The translations under genes and the position numbers were made by a program. The notes under the pieces are model-generated. The model was not told where the DNA came from. It saw only the letters and a program-made list of their open reading frames with translations, and made no database searches. From assembly GCF_030813715.1 (NCBI RefSeq), contig NZ_JAUSUZ010000001.1:7663501-7727500 (forward strand): a stretch of 64,000 bases of DNA. The letters run 5' to 3'. Origin of the DNA: Catenuloplanes indicus (GTDB lineage: Bacteria > Actinomycetota > Actinomycetes > Mycobacteriales > Micromonosporaceae). This document shows, piece after piece, positions 44,442-55,310 of this stretch (position 1 is its first letter; each line of letters opens with the position of its first letter).

Positions 44442-44963
44442 ATGAGGCTGGAGCTGACCCCGTGGGCCGAGGAGGATCTCGGTCTGCTGCGGCGGATCAA
44501 CGTGCCGGAGATGAAGGGCCACCTCGGCGGCCCGGAGTCCGAGGACAAGATCGTCGACCGGCACCGGCGGTACGTGCACATGAGCGTCACCGGCACCGGC
44601 GTGATGTTCCGCGTCGCGCTGCGTGACTCGCACGAGCCGGTCGGCAGCATCGGCTACTGGGACCGCGAGTGGCACGGCAGCACGGTCTGGGAGACCGGCT
44701 GGAGCATCCTCAACGAGTTCCAGGGCCGCGGCATCGCCTCCGAGGCGGCCCGGATGGTGATCGCGCTCGCCGCCGCCGACGGCCGCCGCCGCTGGCTGCA
44801 CGCCTTCCCGAAGATCGAGAACGCGGCCTCGAACGCGGTCTGCCGCAACGCCGGTTTCACCATGGTCGGCGAGACCGACTTCGAGTTCCCGGTCGGCACC
44901 CCGATCCGCTGCAACGAGTGGAGACTCGACCTCCGGACCGCCGGCCGGCCCGCGACGGACTGA
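44442..44963 (+). CDS. GNAT-family acetyltransferase
   Basis: A 173-residue RimJ/RimL-like GNAT. RLELTPWAEEDLGLLRRINV starts strand 1. PVGSIGYWDREWHGSTVWET is the central sheet. WSILNEFQGRGIASEAARMV is the acetyl-CoA loop with Q-x2-G-x-A. ASNAVCRNAGFTMVGETDFE is the conserved helix-strand end. ATG 44442 is chosen; ATG 44415 is also in frame. Substrate unknown. Confidence 0.88.
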   Translation: MRLELTPWAEEDLGLLRRINVPEMKGHLGGPESEDKIVDRHRRYVHMSVTGTGVMFRVALRDSHEPVGSIGYWDREWHGSTVWETGWSILNEFQGRGIASEAARMVIALAAADGRRRWLHAFPKIENAASNAVCRNAGFTMVGETDFEFPVGTPIRCNEWRLDLRTAGRPATD

Positions 44964-45062
44964 GCCGCCGCGGTACCGGGCGGCCCACCCACGTGCGGCA
45001 CCGGCCGTGCCGCTGACACGGGCGGCACCGCGTCGGTCGGTCGCACGGGCGGCACCGACCGC

Positions 45063-45089
45063 GCCGTTCGTGCCGTTCGTGCCGTTCGT
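45063..45089. repeat. Three tandem 9-bp repeats
   Basis: GCCGTTCGT occurs three times without gaps (45063-45089), between the acetyltransferase and recQ stops. Nearby, ACGGGCGGCACCG occurs twice. No further features are seen in 44964-45113. Confidence 0.7.
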
Positions 45090-45113
45090 GCGGCCGGCGC
45101 CGGTCGCCGCTGA

Positions 45114-47105
<1,992 letters not shown>

Positions 47106-47196
47106 CGACAGGTTCCGACCCCGCGGACCCGGAAACCGCCCGATCGGTCACGGTGACGACTTGTGGCGGCGAAACCGGGATGCCACGGTGGATCAC

Positions 47197-47787
47197 ATGC
47201 CCTATCCGCCGGAACCGTGGCACCTCAGGGGCCGCATGCACGTGTCGCTGTGGCTCGTCCCGGTGGCGGACCTACCGCCGCATCCGCAGGGCCTGACCGC
47301 GCCGCCGATGACGATCGCCGGCCGGGTCCCGGTCGGCACCGCGTGGGTCAGCTACGAGCCGGGCGGCGTGCTGACCTACCGCGAGCTGCTGGCCGCGCGC
47401 CTGGTCCGCGACCACGGCCGGCCGCGCGTCACGATCACCGAGATCTGGGTGGACAGCGCGGCGTCCCGGGACGGCGGCCGCGAGCTGTGGGGCATCCCGA
47501 AGGACCTGGCCGAGATCACGATCACGCCGCCGGTGCTGTCCGCGGCCGGCATCGCCCGGGCACTGCTCAAGCCCGGGCCGCGACTACCCGGCCGCTGGCC
47601 GGTCGGTTTGCGTGTTCTCCAGATGCTGCACGGCCAACCCACGACCACGGGGGTACGCGGCCGCGCCGCGCTGCGCCCGGGAACGGTGACCTGGTCACCG
47701 GACGGCCCGCTCGGCTACCTGGCACGCCACCGACCGCTGCTGTCCGTCACACTGGACGACTTCGACATCACGTTCGGGGGACGCTGA
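47197..47787 (+). CDS. Acetoacetate decarboxylase-family protein
   Basis: A 196-residue protein of the acetoacetate decarboxylase superfamily. PPMTIAGRVPVGTAWVSYEP leads the beta-cone, and the signature DGGRELWGIPKDLAEITI is clear. A catalytic Lys could be in WGIPKDL, but many members are not true decarboxylases. GGTGG lies 6 bases before ATG 47197. Convergent with the monooxygenase gene, 4 bases between stops. A role with that operon in ketone or lipid metabolism is only suggested by position. Confidence 0.82.
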   Translation: MPYPPEPWHLRGRMHVSLWLVPVADLPPHPQGLTAPPMTIAGRVPVGTAWVSYEPGGVLTYRELLAARLVRDHGRPRVTITEIWVDSAASRDGGRELWGIPKDLAEITITPPVLSAAGIARALLKPGPRLPGRWPVGLRVLQMLHGQPTTTGVRGRAALRPGTVTWSPDGPLGYLARHRPLLSVTLDDFDITFGGR

Positions 47788-47791
47788 GTGG

Positions 47792-49222
47792 TCACGCCGC
47801 GTAGTCCGCGGGATCGAGCCGTGCGGTCCGCCGGATGTACTCGCTTCCGGTGCCCGGCCAGTTCGTGACCACCCGCCCGCCCGGCCCCAGATACCAGCTG
47901 TCACAGCCGGTCCACACGCTGCCGGACAGCCGTCGCTGGATCTCCTCGTCGTGCCGGGCCGCGACCGTGGGGGACACGCACAGCGGACCGGACCCGGCCG
48001 CCAGCGCGCGCACCGCCTGCACGATGTAGCGCGCCTGCGCCTCGTGGAACACCACCACGGACGTGGTCCCGGTGTTCGTGTTCGGGCCGTACACCAGGAA
48101 CATGTTCGGGAAGCCCGGCACCGCCATCCCCAGGTAGGCCCGCGCGCCGTCCCGCCACGTCTCGTGCAGCCCGATGCCGTCGCGGCCGGTCACCCGCATC
48201 GGCGCCACGAACTCGGCCGTGGTGAAGCCGGTCCCGTAGACCAGCAGGTCGGCCTCGTGCAGCACGCCGTCCGCGGTGCGCACACCGGCCGGTTCGATCG
48301 CGGTGATCTTCTCGGTGACCAGGTCCACGTCCGGGCGGGCGAGCGCGGGCAGCCACGCGTTCGTGAACAGCGTGCGCTTGCAGCCGAGCGGGATCGACGG
48401 CCGCACCTTCGCCCGCAACGCCGGGTCCTTGACCTGCCAGCGCCGCTGCGCGGCGGACAACCAGGTCACGAGGGTACGGGCGAGCGCGTCCCCGGTGATC
48501 GCCCGGGTCGCGAACCAGGTGAGCAGCAGCGTGGCCGCGCGGGCCGGCCACATCGCGCCCGGGACCCGGCGGTACAGGAGGCGCCGCACCGGTCCGTACC
48601 GTCGGTCGGGTTTGGGCACGATCCACGGGGCGGTGCGCTGGAAGACGGTGACGTGCGCGGCGTCCCCGGCGATCGCCGGGACCAGCTGGATCGCACTTGC
48701 GCCGGTGCCGATCACCGCGACCCGCCGGCCGGTGACCTGGACCGTGTCGTCCCAGCCGGTGGTGTGCAGCGCCCGGCCGGCGAACGTGGCCGCGCCCGGC
48801 AGCGCCGGCACCACCGGCCGGGAGAGCTGCCCGACCGCCGGGACCAGCACGTCCGCCTCAAGCTCGGCGCCGTCCGCGGTGCGCAGCCGCCACCGGCCGG
48901 AGTCCCAGCGCGCGTCGGTGACCTCGGTGTTCAGCCGGACGTGCGGCGTGACGCCGAGCGTGTCCGCGCAGTGCTGCACGTACGCGAGGATCTCGTGGTG
49001 CGGTGGGTAGCGCCGGGACCAGTGCGGATTCGGCAGGAACGAGTAGGAGTAGAGCGGCGCCGGCACGTCACAGGCGCACCCGGGGTAGCGGTTGTCCCGC
49101 CAGACGCCGCCGAGCCGGGCCGCGCGCTCCAGCAGCACGATGTCGGTGAACCCGGCCTTGCGCAGCAGCGCGGCGACCGCTGTTCCGCCGAGCCCGCCCC
49201 CTACGACGGCGACACTGACCAT
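47792..49222 (-). CDS. Flavin-containing (Baeyer-Villiger-type) monooxygenase
   Basis: A 476-residue FAD/NADPH monooxygenase. The N-terminal FAD Rossmann motif is VAVVGGGLGGTAVAALLRKA, the second dinucleotide motif VAVIGTGASAIQLVP, and between them FAGRALHTTGW matches the Baeyer-Villiger fingerprint F-x-G-x3-H-x3-W. LGGVWRDNRYPGCACDVPAP is the FAD loop of cyclohexanone-monooxygenase relatives. Its start is 20 bases from the stop of the nitrilase gene, so it is the last gene of a P450-nitrilase-monooxygenase operon. Substrate probably a ketone; unknown. Confidence 0.93.
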   Translation of the reverse strand: MVSVAVVGGGLGGTAVAALLRKAGFTDIVLLERAARLGGVWRDNRYPGCACDVPAPLYSYSFLPNPHWSRRYPPHHEILAYVQHCADTLGVTPHVRLNTEVTDARWDSGRWRLRTADGAELEADVLVPAVGQLSRPVVPALPGAATFAGRALHTTGWDDTVQVTGRRVAVIGTGASAIQLVPAIAGDAAHVTVFQRTAPWIVPKPDRRYGPVRRLLYRRVPGAMWPARAATLLLTWFATRAITGDALARTLVTWLSAAQRRWQVKDPALRAKVRPSIPLGCKRTLFTNAWLPALARPDVDLVTEKITAIEPAGVRTADGVLHEADLLVYGTGFTTAEFVAPMRVTGRDGIGLHETWRDGARAYLGMAVPGFPNMFLVYGPNTNTGTTSVVVFHEAQARYIVQAVRALAAGSGPLCVSPTVAARHDEEIQRRLSGSVWTGCDSWYLGPGGRVVTNWPGTGSEYIRRTARLDPADYAA

Positions 49223-49241
49223 CCGGCGAAATTAACATCCG

Positions 49242-49955
49242 TCAACCTGCATATTCAAGGGTGTGGATGGCAAGATCGCCTGGTCGCGGGCCGGCCTCGG
49301 CGACCACGCGGCCGTCCGGCGCCCAGATCCGCGACCGGCCGCCCGCGTCCGCGTACCCGAACCCGGTCGGCGCCGCGAAGCTGGCGAACGCCACCCAGAC
49401 GCCGTGCTCGGCCGCGATCCGCCGCGCGCGCTCGTCCTGGATGTGCAGCTCGTCCGCGTGGTCGAGGACGCCGGCCAGGTACGCGTCGACGCCGAGCGCG
49501 GCGGTCCGCGCGGCCTGCTCCGGCACGCCGGTGTCCTTGCAGACGGCCAGGCCGAGCCGCACGCCGTCCACCTCGACCAGGGCCGGCGCGGTGCCCGGCG
49601 TCATGTGCTCCGCCTCCGTGCCGCCGACGAACATCTTCCGGTAGGCCACCCGCGCGCCCGACCGGTCCACGGCCAGCACGCCGATGTGTTTCCCCGGTGC
49701 GGGGCCGACCGGCGCACCGGCCAGCGCGAGCGCACCCGTCCGCGCGCACGCCTCGATCAACGGCGCGAGCCGCGGGTCGCCCGGCGCCAGCGGGGGAGCG
49801 TCCAGTTCGTACCCGGTGAGCGACATCTCCGGGAAGACCACCACGCGTGCGTCCGCGGCCCGCCGCACCAGCGCGGCGTGGGCGCGCGCATTCGCGGCCA
49901 CGTCGTGCGCCACACATTCCGGCTGTGCCACCGCGATCCGCAACGATCTCCTCAC
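49242..49955 (-). CDS. Carbon-nitrogen hydrolase (nitrilase superfamily)
   Basis: A 237-residue cytoplasmic amidase of the nitrilase superfamily. The catalytic triad is Glu43 (VVFPEMSLTGY), Lys107 (VAYRKMFVGG) and Cys139 (LGLAVCKDTGVPE). It is somewhat shorter than the usual 260-280 residues but all core elements are present. GTG 49955 overlaps the P450 stop (GTGA). Amide or carbamoyl hydrolysis is expected; the precise branch is not clear. Confidence 0.92.
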   Translation of the reverse strand: MRRSLRIAVAQPECVAHDVAANARAHAALVRRAADARVVVFPEMSLTGYELDAPPLAPGDPRLAPLIEACARTGALALAGAPVGPAPGKHIGVLAVDRSGARVAYRKMFVGGTEAEHMTPGTAPALVEVDGVRLGLAVCKDTGVPEQAARTAALGVDAYLAGVLDHADELHIQDERARRIAAEHGVWVAFASFAAPTGFGYADAGGRSRIWAPDGRVVAEAGPRPGDLAIHTLEYAG

Positions 49956-51112
49956 CGTCGCACCATGACCTTCCGATACGCCCGGAGCACGAACGTCGGC
50001 CGCTGCTCCGGTTCCTCCGACAACTCCGGTGGCTCGTCCAGCAGCGCGGCCAGGCCCGCTCGCAACTCCAGCCGGGCCAGCGGCGCACCCAGGCAGAAGT
50101 GCAGCCCGGCGCCGAAACCCACGTGCGGGTTCGGGTCACGGCCGATGTCGAACCGGTCCGGCGCGGCGAACACGGCCGGGTCCCGGTTCGCGGCCCCGAG
50201 CAGCGCCGCGATCCGCCCGCCGGCCGGCACGGTCACGCCGCCGATCTCCACGTCGGACGTGGCGGTGCGGACGAACAGGTGCAGCGGCGGGTCGTACCGG
50301 ATCATCTCCTCGACCGCGGCCGGGATCAGGCGCCGGTCCGCGCGCAGCCGGGCCAGTTCGGCCGGGTGCCGCCGCAACGCGACCCAGCCGCCGCCGAGCG
50401 CGTTCACCGAGGCCTCGTGACCCGCGTTGAGCAGCAGGATCGCGGACGCACACAGTTCGTCCTCGCTCAGCCGGTCGCTCCCGTCCCGTACCGTCACGAG
50501 GTGGGTGATCAGATCTTCGCGCGGTCGCCGCCGCCGATCCGCCGCGAGTGCCCGCAGATATCCGGCGAACTCCGCCGAGGCCCGCACCGCGCGCTCCTCG
50601 GTCTCCGGTGACGGGGACGGCTCGTACATCCGCACGATCGCGGCCGACCACGGCCGCAGCAGGTGCCGGTCCGCGCCCGGCACGCCGAGCAGCTCCGCGA
50701 TCACGTCCACCGCCAGCGGCTCCGCGAAATCGGCCAGCAGATCGAACTCGTCCGGCGCCCGATCGAGCAGCTCGCGGGCGCGCGCCGTGATCGCCGGGCC
50801 GAGCCGGGTCACGTGCCCGCGCGCGAACGCGGACGCGACCAGCGAGCGCAGCCGGGTGTGCACCGGCGGTTCGTTCTCCATCATCTGATTCCGGTGAAGC
50901 AGGTTGAACGGCGCGAAACGCGCGGCCGGCTCCCGATCCCGCCAGACCCGCCCGAACCGCCGGTCCCGCAGCACGGTCCGCACGGTCGCGTGGCTCGCGG
51001 CCAGCCACGTCCGGTCCGCGTCGTGCCACACCACCGGGCCGCGTTCGCGCAGCACGGCCAGTGCCGGATAGGGGTTTCTGATCAGCTCCGGATCCGCGAA
51101 GTCGATCGTCAC
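49952..51112 (-). CDS. Cytochrome P450
   Basis: A 386-residue soluble bacterial class P450. The heme-thiolate loop is FGAGLHFCLGAPLARLE with ligand Cys340. The I-helix is LLLNAGHEASVNAL, where the usual AGHET has Ser instead of Thr, so proton delivery may differ. ExxR is in VEEMIRYDPP with R about 3 later. No ferredoxin gene is nearby. GTG 51112 is only 18 bases from the divergent acetyltransferase ATG, with TAGGGT six bases before it (leaderless type). First gene of the P450-nitrilase-monooxygenase operon. Confidence 0.93.
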   Translation of the reverse strand: MTIDFADPELIRNPYPALAVLRERGPVVWHDADRTWLAASHATVRTVLRDRRFGRVWRDREPAARFAPFNLLHRNQMMENEPPVHTRLRSLVASAFARGHVTRLGPAITARARELLDRAPDEFDLLADFAEPLAVDVIAELLGVPGADRHLLRPWSAAIVRMYEPSPSPETEERAVRASAEFAGYLRALAADRRRRPREDLITHLVTVRDGSDRLSEDELCASAILLLNAGHEASVNALGGGWVALRRHPAELARLRADRRLIPAAVEEMIRYDPPLHLFVRTATSDVEIGGVTVPAGGRIAALLGAANRDPAVFAAPDRFDIGRDPNPHVGFGAGLHFCLGAPLARLELRAGLAALLDEPPELSEEPEQRPTFVLRAYRKVMVRR

Positions 51113-51130
51113 GGCCCTACCCTATGGCCC
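51113..51130. promoter_or_regulatory. 18-bp divergent start region with interlocked -10 hexamers
   Basis: Only 18 bases separate GTG 51112 (-) and ATG 51131 (+). Within them CTACCCTA gives TACCCT on the + strand and TAGGGT on the - strand, each about six bases before a start codon. Both transcripts would be leaderless, and each -35 would lie inside the other coding sequence. Confidence 0.5.
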
Positions 51131-51652
51131 ATGGCCGAGATCACCACCCGTCCCGTCACCGTGGCGGACGCGCCCGCGCTCGCCGCGCTGCTCACCGCGA
51201 ACCGCGCCCACCTGGCCCCGTGGGACCCGGTCCGCCCGGACGACTACTTCACCGTGGCCGGGCAGGCCGACCTGATCGACACCGGGCTGCGTACCACGTC
51301 GATCCTGCACGTCATCCTGGCCGACGGTGAGATCGCCGGCCGGATCAACCTGAACAACGTGGTCCGCGGCCCGTTCCAGTCCGGCAACCTCGGCTACTGG
51401 GTGGACCACGCCCGTACCGGCCGCGGCGTCGCCACCGCGGCGGTCCGCGCGTTCACCCGGGTGGTCTTCGGCGAGCAGGGCCTGCACCGGATGGAGGCCG
51501 GCACGCTGGTCCACAACCACGCCTCACAGCGCGTCCTCACCCGCAACGGGTTCACGCCGTTCGGCCTCGCCCCGCGCTACCTGCGGATCGCCGGTGACTG
51601 GCAGGACCACCGCATGTTCCAGCTCCTGGCGGAGGACCAGCACGAGCGGTGA
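51131..51652 (+). CDS. RimJ/RimL-type GNAT acetyltransferase
   Basis: A 173-residue N-acetyltransferase of the ribosomal-protein alanine type. TRPVTVADAPALAALLTANR, then HLAPWDPVRPDDYFT (the APW motif), NLGYWVDHARTGRGVATAAV (acetyl-CoA loop) and MEAGTLVHNHASQRVLTRNG (family helix). ATG 51131 gives the expected start. Diverges from the P450 gene. Substrate not predictable. Confidence 0.92.
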   Translation: MAEITTRPVTVADAPALAALLTANRAHLAPWDPVRPDDYFTVAGQADLIDTGLRTTSILHVILADGEIAGRINLNNVVRGPFQSGNLGYWVDHARTGRGVATAAVRAFTRVVFGEQGLHRMEAGTLVHNHASQRVLTRNGFTPFGLAPRYLRIAGDWQDHRMFQLLAEDQHER

Positions 51653-51656
51653 ACCC

Positions 51657-52613
51657 TCAGTGCGGGAACGCGCGCGGTGTGCGGAACGCGCCGAAGCCGT
51701 CGCGGAACGCCTCGATGCGGGACAGGACCTGGCGCATGCCGACCGTGTCCGTCAGCCGGTCCAGGTAGAGGTTGCGGGCGGCGAGCGCGTCCAGCCGCAC
51801 CGTGAAGTAGATCGCCATCAGCGGGTTGACGAACAGCGTGCTGCCGCGCGTCCGGACGCTGTCGTGCACGTCGCCGCAGTCACCGCGCAGCGCGGCCGCG
51901 ATCTGGGTCTGCACGATGCTCGGCCGCAGCGGCGTGGCCGCGACCGCGTCCGCGACCGCGTCCCGGTACAGCGCGGCCTCCGGACCGCCGGACGGGACGG
52001 ACAGCGCGCCGAGGTAGTCGCCGGTCCGGTCCAGCGCGGCCAGGTTCTCCAGCACCTGCGTGTGCACCACGCCGTGGAACGCGTCGATGCCGAAGCCGAG
52101 CGACGTCACCAGCTTGACCGGCAGGTCCAGCCCGGCCGCCGCGCCGAGGCTGGTCATGTCCTCCGCGGGCGTGCCGAGGCCGGCCTCGTCGCCGCGCAGC
52201 AGGATGTCCGTGCCGCCGTCCACCAGCACGAGCGCGTCCGCGCCGGTCCGGTCGATCAGCGCGCGGTACGCGGCGCGCAGCGGCGCCACACCGACCCGCG
52301 GGAACGCGTAGACCTCGTCCGGCCAGCCGCGCGCGGACAGGAACCGGGCCAGCGTCCGTTCCGGGAAGTAGTCGTCCGGGCCCGCGGTCGACGGCGTGAC
52401 CAGCGCCAGGTTCTCCGCCGCCCACGCGTCCAGCTCGATCAGCTCCAGCTGGGTGAACGCGAGGCTGGCCAGGTGCACGCGCTTGCCCTCCGCGCGCAGC
52501 GCCGCGGCCAGCGGCAGGCCCGCGTAGACGTCGAAGCCCCCGCCGGCGCCCGCCACGATCACCGACCGGCACTCCGCCAGCGCCGCGAACAGCGGCGGCA
52601 CCATCAACGACAC
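51657..52613 (-). CDS. DUF1152 family protein
   Basis: A 318-residue cytoplasmic protein with CRSVIVAGAGGGFDVYAGLP, a nucleotide-binding-like glycine loop, and VLVDGGTDILLRGDEAGLGT, both signatures of DUF1152. The Rossmann-like layout suggests a nucleotide or cofactor ligand, but no activity is established. TATTGT (reverse strand, 52621-52626) is 7 bases before GTG 52613, so the message may be leaderless. Converges with the acetyltransferase gene (4 bases between stops). Confidence 0.85.
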   Translation of the reverse strand: MSLMVPPLFAALAECRSVIVAGAGGGFDVYAGLPLAAALRAEGKRVHLASLAFTQLELIELDAWAAENLALVTPSTAGPDDYFPERTLARFLSARGWPDEVYAFPRVGVAPLRAAYRALIDRTGADALVLVDGGTDILLRGDEAGLGTPAEDMTSLGAAAGLDLPVKLVTSLGFGIDAFHGVVHTQVLENLAALDRTGDYLGALSVPSGGPEAALYRDAVADAVAATPLRPSIVQTQIAAALRGDCGDVHDSVRTRGSTLFVNPLMAIYFTVRLDALAARNLYLDRLTDTVGMRQVLSRIEAFRDGFGAFRTPRAFPH

Positions 52614-52713
52614 GCCCGGAACAATAGCAACGAATGAGAAGCCCGACGGTCACGGCCATTTCGCCGAATGGGTGTCTTGACCCGTGACACAGCGCCGGGA
52701 AAGGTGGATCGGC

Positions 52714-53427
52714 GTGAACGAGCTACCGGATCGGATCTCGGACGGTGACGACGCCGCGACGCCGAACGCGGCGCGAATGTACGATTACGCGCTGGGCGGA
52801 TATCACAACTTTGCGATCGATCGCACCTCCTGGCGGCAGCTCGAGGAGGTCACGCCGAATGCGCGCCGAATTGTGCACTCACACCGCGCATTCCTCGGCC
52901 GTGCCGTGCGCCGCCTGGCCGGGCAGGGCGTGCGCCAGTTCCTGGACATCGGCGCCGGCCTGCCCACGCTCGGCAACACGCACGAGGCGGCGCGGGACGC
53001 GGACCCGGCCGCCCGGGTGATCTACGTGGACAACGATCCGCTCGTGGTCGTGCAGAGCCGCGCGCTGCTGCGGGACGAGCCGCGCGCCCGGGTGATCGAG
53101 GGTGATCTGCGGCGCCCGGAGGACGTGCTCTACCACCCCGAGGTGCTGGACCTGCTGGACTTCGCCGAGCCGGTCGCGATCCTCGTCGTGGACGTGCCGG
53201 GCCCGGTGCCGGACGAACCCGGGATCGTCGCGCGGCTCGGCGAGGCCTGCGTCTCCGGCAGCCACCTGATCGTCTCCGGCCGGACCGCGGACGAGCTCAC
53301 CGCGATGCTGGCCGGGTTCGATCTCGTCGATCCCGGAGTGGTGCCGGCGACCGATTGGCATCCCGATCCGCTCGCCACCGATCCGCCACTCGCGGAGCCG
53401 CTCGCGGCCGTCGCCCAGAAAAGGTGA
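52714..53427 (+). CDS. SAM-dependent methyltransferase, DUF574 family
   Basis: A 237-residue protein of the actinobacterial S-adenosylmethionine methyltransferase family PF04672 (DUF574). NAARMYDYALGGYHNFAIDR is the family signature (usual form D-x-LLGGKDNFxADR). VRQFLDIGAGLPTLGNTHEA is the SAM loop and ARVIYVDNDPLVVVQSRALL motif II. GGTGGA is 6 bases before GTG 52714; GTG 52684 is in frame but lacks a Shine-Dalgarno. Substrates of this family are unknown. The region 53428-53534 has a short hairpin near 53494-53514 and the next Shine-Dalgarno. Confidence 0.9.
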   Translation: MNELPDRISDGDDAATPNAARMYDYALGGYHNFAIDRTSWRQLEEVTPNARRIVHSHRAFLGRAVRRLAGQGVRQFLDIGAGLPTLGNTHEAARDADPAARVIYVDNDPLVVVQSRALLRDEPRARVIEGDLRRPEDVLYHPEVLDLLDFAEPVAILVVDVPGPVPDEPGIVARLGEACVSGSHLIVSGRTADELTAMLAGFDLVDPGVVPATDWHPDPLATDPPLAEPLAAVAQKR

Positions 53428-53534
53428 AAATGCGCATCCGGAAAATCCGGCGGTGGATTTCAGAAAGCGTAACCGGCGATAATCGCTGACGCGGGACCTC
53501 ACCTCACGAGGTCCGCGCATCGAAAGGTCGGCTC

Positions 53535-55235
53535 ATGTGGCAACCCGATGAGACGGCGGATCTCGTCCGTCTCGCGCACGCGTGGACGCGTGCGATAACG
53601 GCTGCCACCTTCGTGCCCGGCCCGCGCCGCCGCGCGCTCGACCTGCTGGAGTCGTTCACGGTCCGGCTGGCGGACGCGCTGGTCGACGAGCCGTTCGACG
53701 CGGACGCCGGCTACCGCGTGGGCCAGGAGCTGGTCGACGCGCGGATCGCCGGCCCGGCCGTGCTCGGCGAGACGATCGCGGTGCTCACGCCGGGCCTGCT
53801 GGCCCGGACCAGCACACCCACCCGGGTCGGCGCGCTGCTCGGCCGGCTCTCCACCGGGTTCACCGAGACGCTGCGCGAACGCGGCGCGCACGCGACCGAG
53901 AGCCTGCGCCGCGCGGTCGACGAGATGCGGCGCCGGGAGGAGGCCGGCATTCAGCGCCGGCTGACGAACACGCTGCTGTACGACCAGCTGACCGGCCTGC
54001 CGAACCGGGCGAAGCTGCTCGACGGCCTCGCCTCGGTGATCGGCAACGCGCTGCCCGGCGAGCGCGTCGGCCTCTGCCTGCTGGACGTGGACCGGTTCAC
54101 CGCGGTCACCGACACGATGGGCCCGGAGCGCGGCGACGACCTGCTGCGCCTGGTCGCCCGGAAACTGCGCGCGGTCGCCCACCGGCACCGCTACTACCTG
54201 CACCACATCGGCAGCGACCGGTTCGCCGCGGTGATCACCGGGACGGCCGGGCCGAACGACCTGATCAAGGCGGCCGACCTGCTGCTCCGCGCGCTGACCG
54301 ACCCGTACGTGACGGACGGCCACGCCGTGCCGATCACCGGCCGGGCCGGGATCGCGGAGACCACGGCAGCGGACGCCACCCCGGAGTCGCTGCTGCGCGC
54401 GGCCACGATCGCGCTCGGCTGGGCGGGGCAGCCCGGCTCCGGCCCGGTCGCGGTCTTCGACCCGGACCGCAACCGCGTCCACGTCCGCCGCCACGAGCTG
54501 ACCGCGGCCATGCCGGGCGCGCTCGACGACGGCCAGTTCCTGCTGCACTTCCAGCCGGTCGTCGACCTGCTCGACCATCGGACCGCCGGAGTGGAGGCGC
54601 TGGCCCGCTGGCGGCTGCCGGCCACCGGCCTGCTCCCGCCCGCCGACTTCGTGCCCCTGGCCGAGCGGACCGGCCTGATCCGCCCGCTCGGCGCGCACCT
54701 GCTGGAGCTGGCCTGCGCCCGCGGCGCGGAGTGGCATCCCTCCGGCGTGTTCGTCAGCGTGAACCTGTCCCCGGTCCAGCTGGCCGATCCGGGCCTGGTC
54801 GCGGCGGTCGCGGCCGCGCTGGACCGCACCGGGCTGCTGCCGTCCCGGCTGCAACTGGAGCTGACCGGCGGTGCCGGGCCGGGCGGGCAGCGGGAGACCC
54901 TGCGCGGCCTTGCCGACCTGGGGGTGCGGCTGGCCGTCGACGACTTCGGCGCCGGTTTCGCCGGACTGGCCGATCTGGCGGAGCTGCCGATCAGCGCGGT
55001 CAAGCTCGCGCCCCGGTTCCTGCACGGGCTGGACCGGCCGGGCCCCGCGGACGAGCCGGCGCTGCTGGCCGGCGTGATCCGGCTCTGCCACGACCTGGGC
55101 GTGACGGTCACCGCGGTCGGTGTCGAGACGGAGGCGCAGGCTGCGGCGCTGCGCCGGCTCGGCTGCGACTTCGGGCAGGGATTCCGCTTCGCCCGGCCGG
55201 CACCGGCGTCGGACATCACACGCCTGCTCGGGTGA
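53535..55235 (+). CDS. Degenerate GGDEF-EAL protein
   Basis: A 566-residue cytoplasmic protein with an N-terminal helical sensor region (1-150), a GGDEF-like domain (150-300) and an EAL-like domain (320-565). The diguanylate cyclase signature is changed: IGSDRF stands where GGDEF belongs, near residue 224. In the EAL domain the first Glu (GVEALARWRLP) and VNLSPVQL Asn remain, as does the DD pair in AVDDFGAGFAGL. However ELTGG replaces ELTES, KLAPRF replaces KID, and AVGVETE replaces AEGVET. Both enzyme activities are probably lost, leaving a c-di-GMP-binding or protein-binding role. AAAGG lies 9 bases before ATG 53535. Confidence 0.9.
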   Translation: MWQPDETADLVRLAHAWTRAITAATFVPGPRRRALDLLESFTVRLADALVDEPFDADAGYRVGQELVDARIAGPAVLGETIAVLTPGLLARTSTPTRVGALLGRLSTGFTETLRERGAHATESLRRAVDEMRRREEAGIQRRLTNTLLYDQLTGLPNRAKLLDGLASVIGNALPGERVGLCLLDVDRFTAVTDTMGPERGDDLLRLVARKLRAVAHRHRYYLHHIGSDRFAAVITGTAGPNDLIKAADLLLRALTDPYVTDGHAVPITGRAGIAETTAADATPESLLRAATIALGWAGQPGSGPVAVFDPDRNRVHVRRHELTAAMPGALDDGQFLLHFQPVVDLLDHRTAGVEALARWRLPATGLLPPADFVPLAERTGLIRPLGAHLLELACARGAEWHPSGVFVSVNLSPVQLADPGLVAAVAAALDRTGLLPSRLQLELTGGAGPGGQRETLRGLADLGVRLAVDDFGAGFAGLADLAELPISAVKLAPRFLHGLDRPGPADEPALLAGVIRLCHDLGVTVTAVGVETEAQAAALRRLGCDFGQGFRFARPAPASDITRLLG

Positions 55236-55310
55236 CGCGCCGAAATCCGGGTACGACGATGATCCGGTGGCCTACCGGCCACATCGAATAACGTCGAATC
55301 GGGAGGCACG

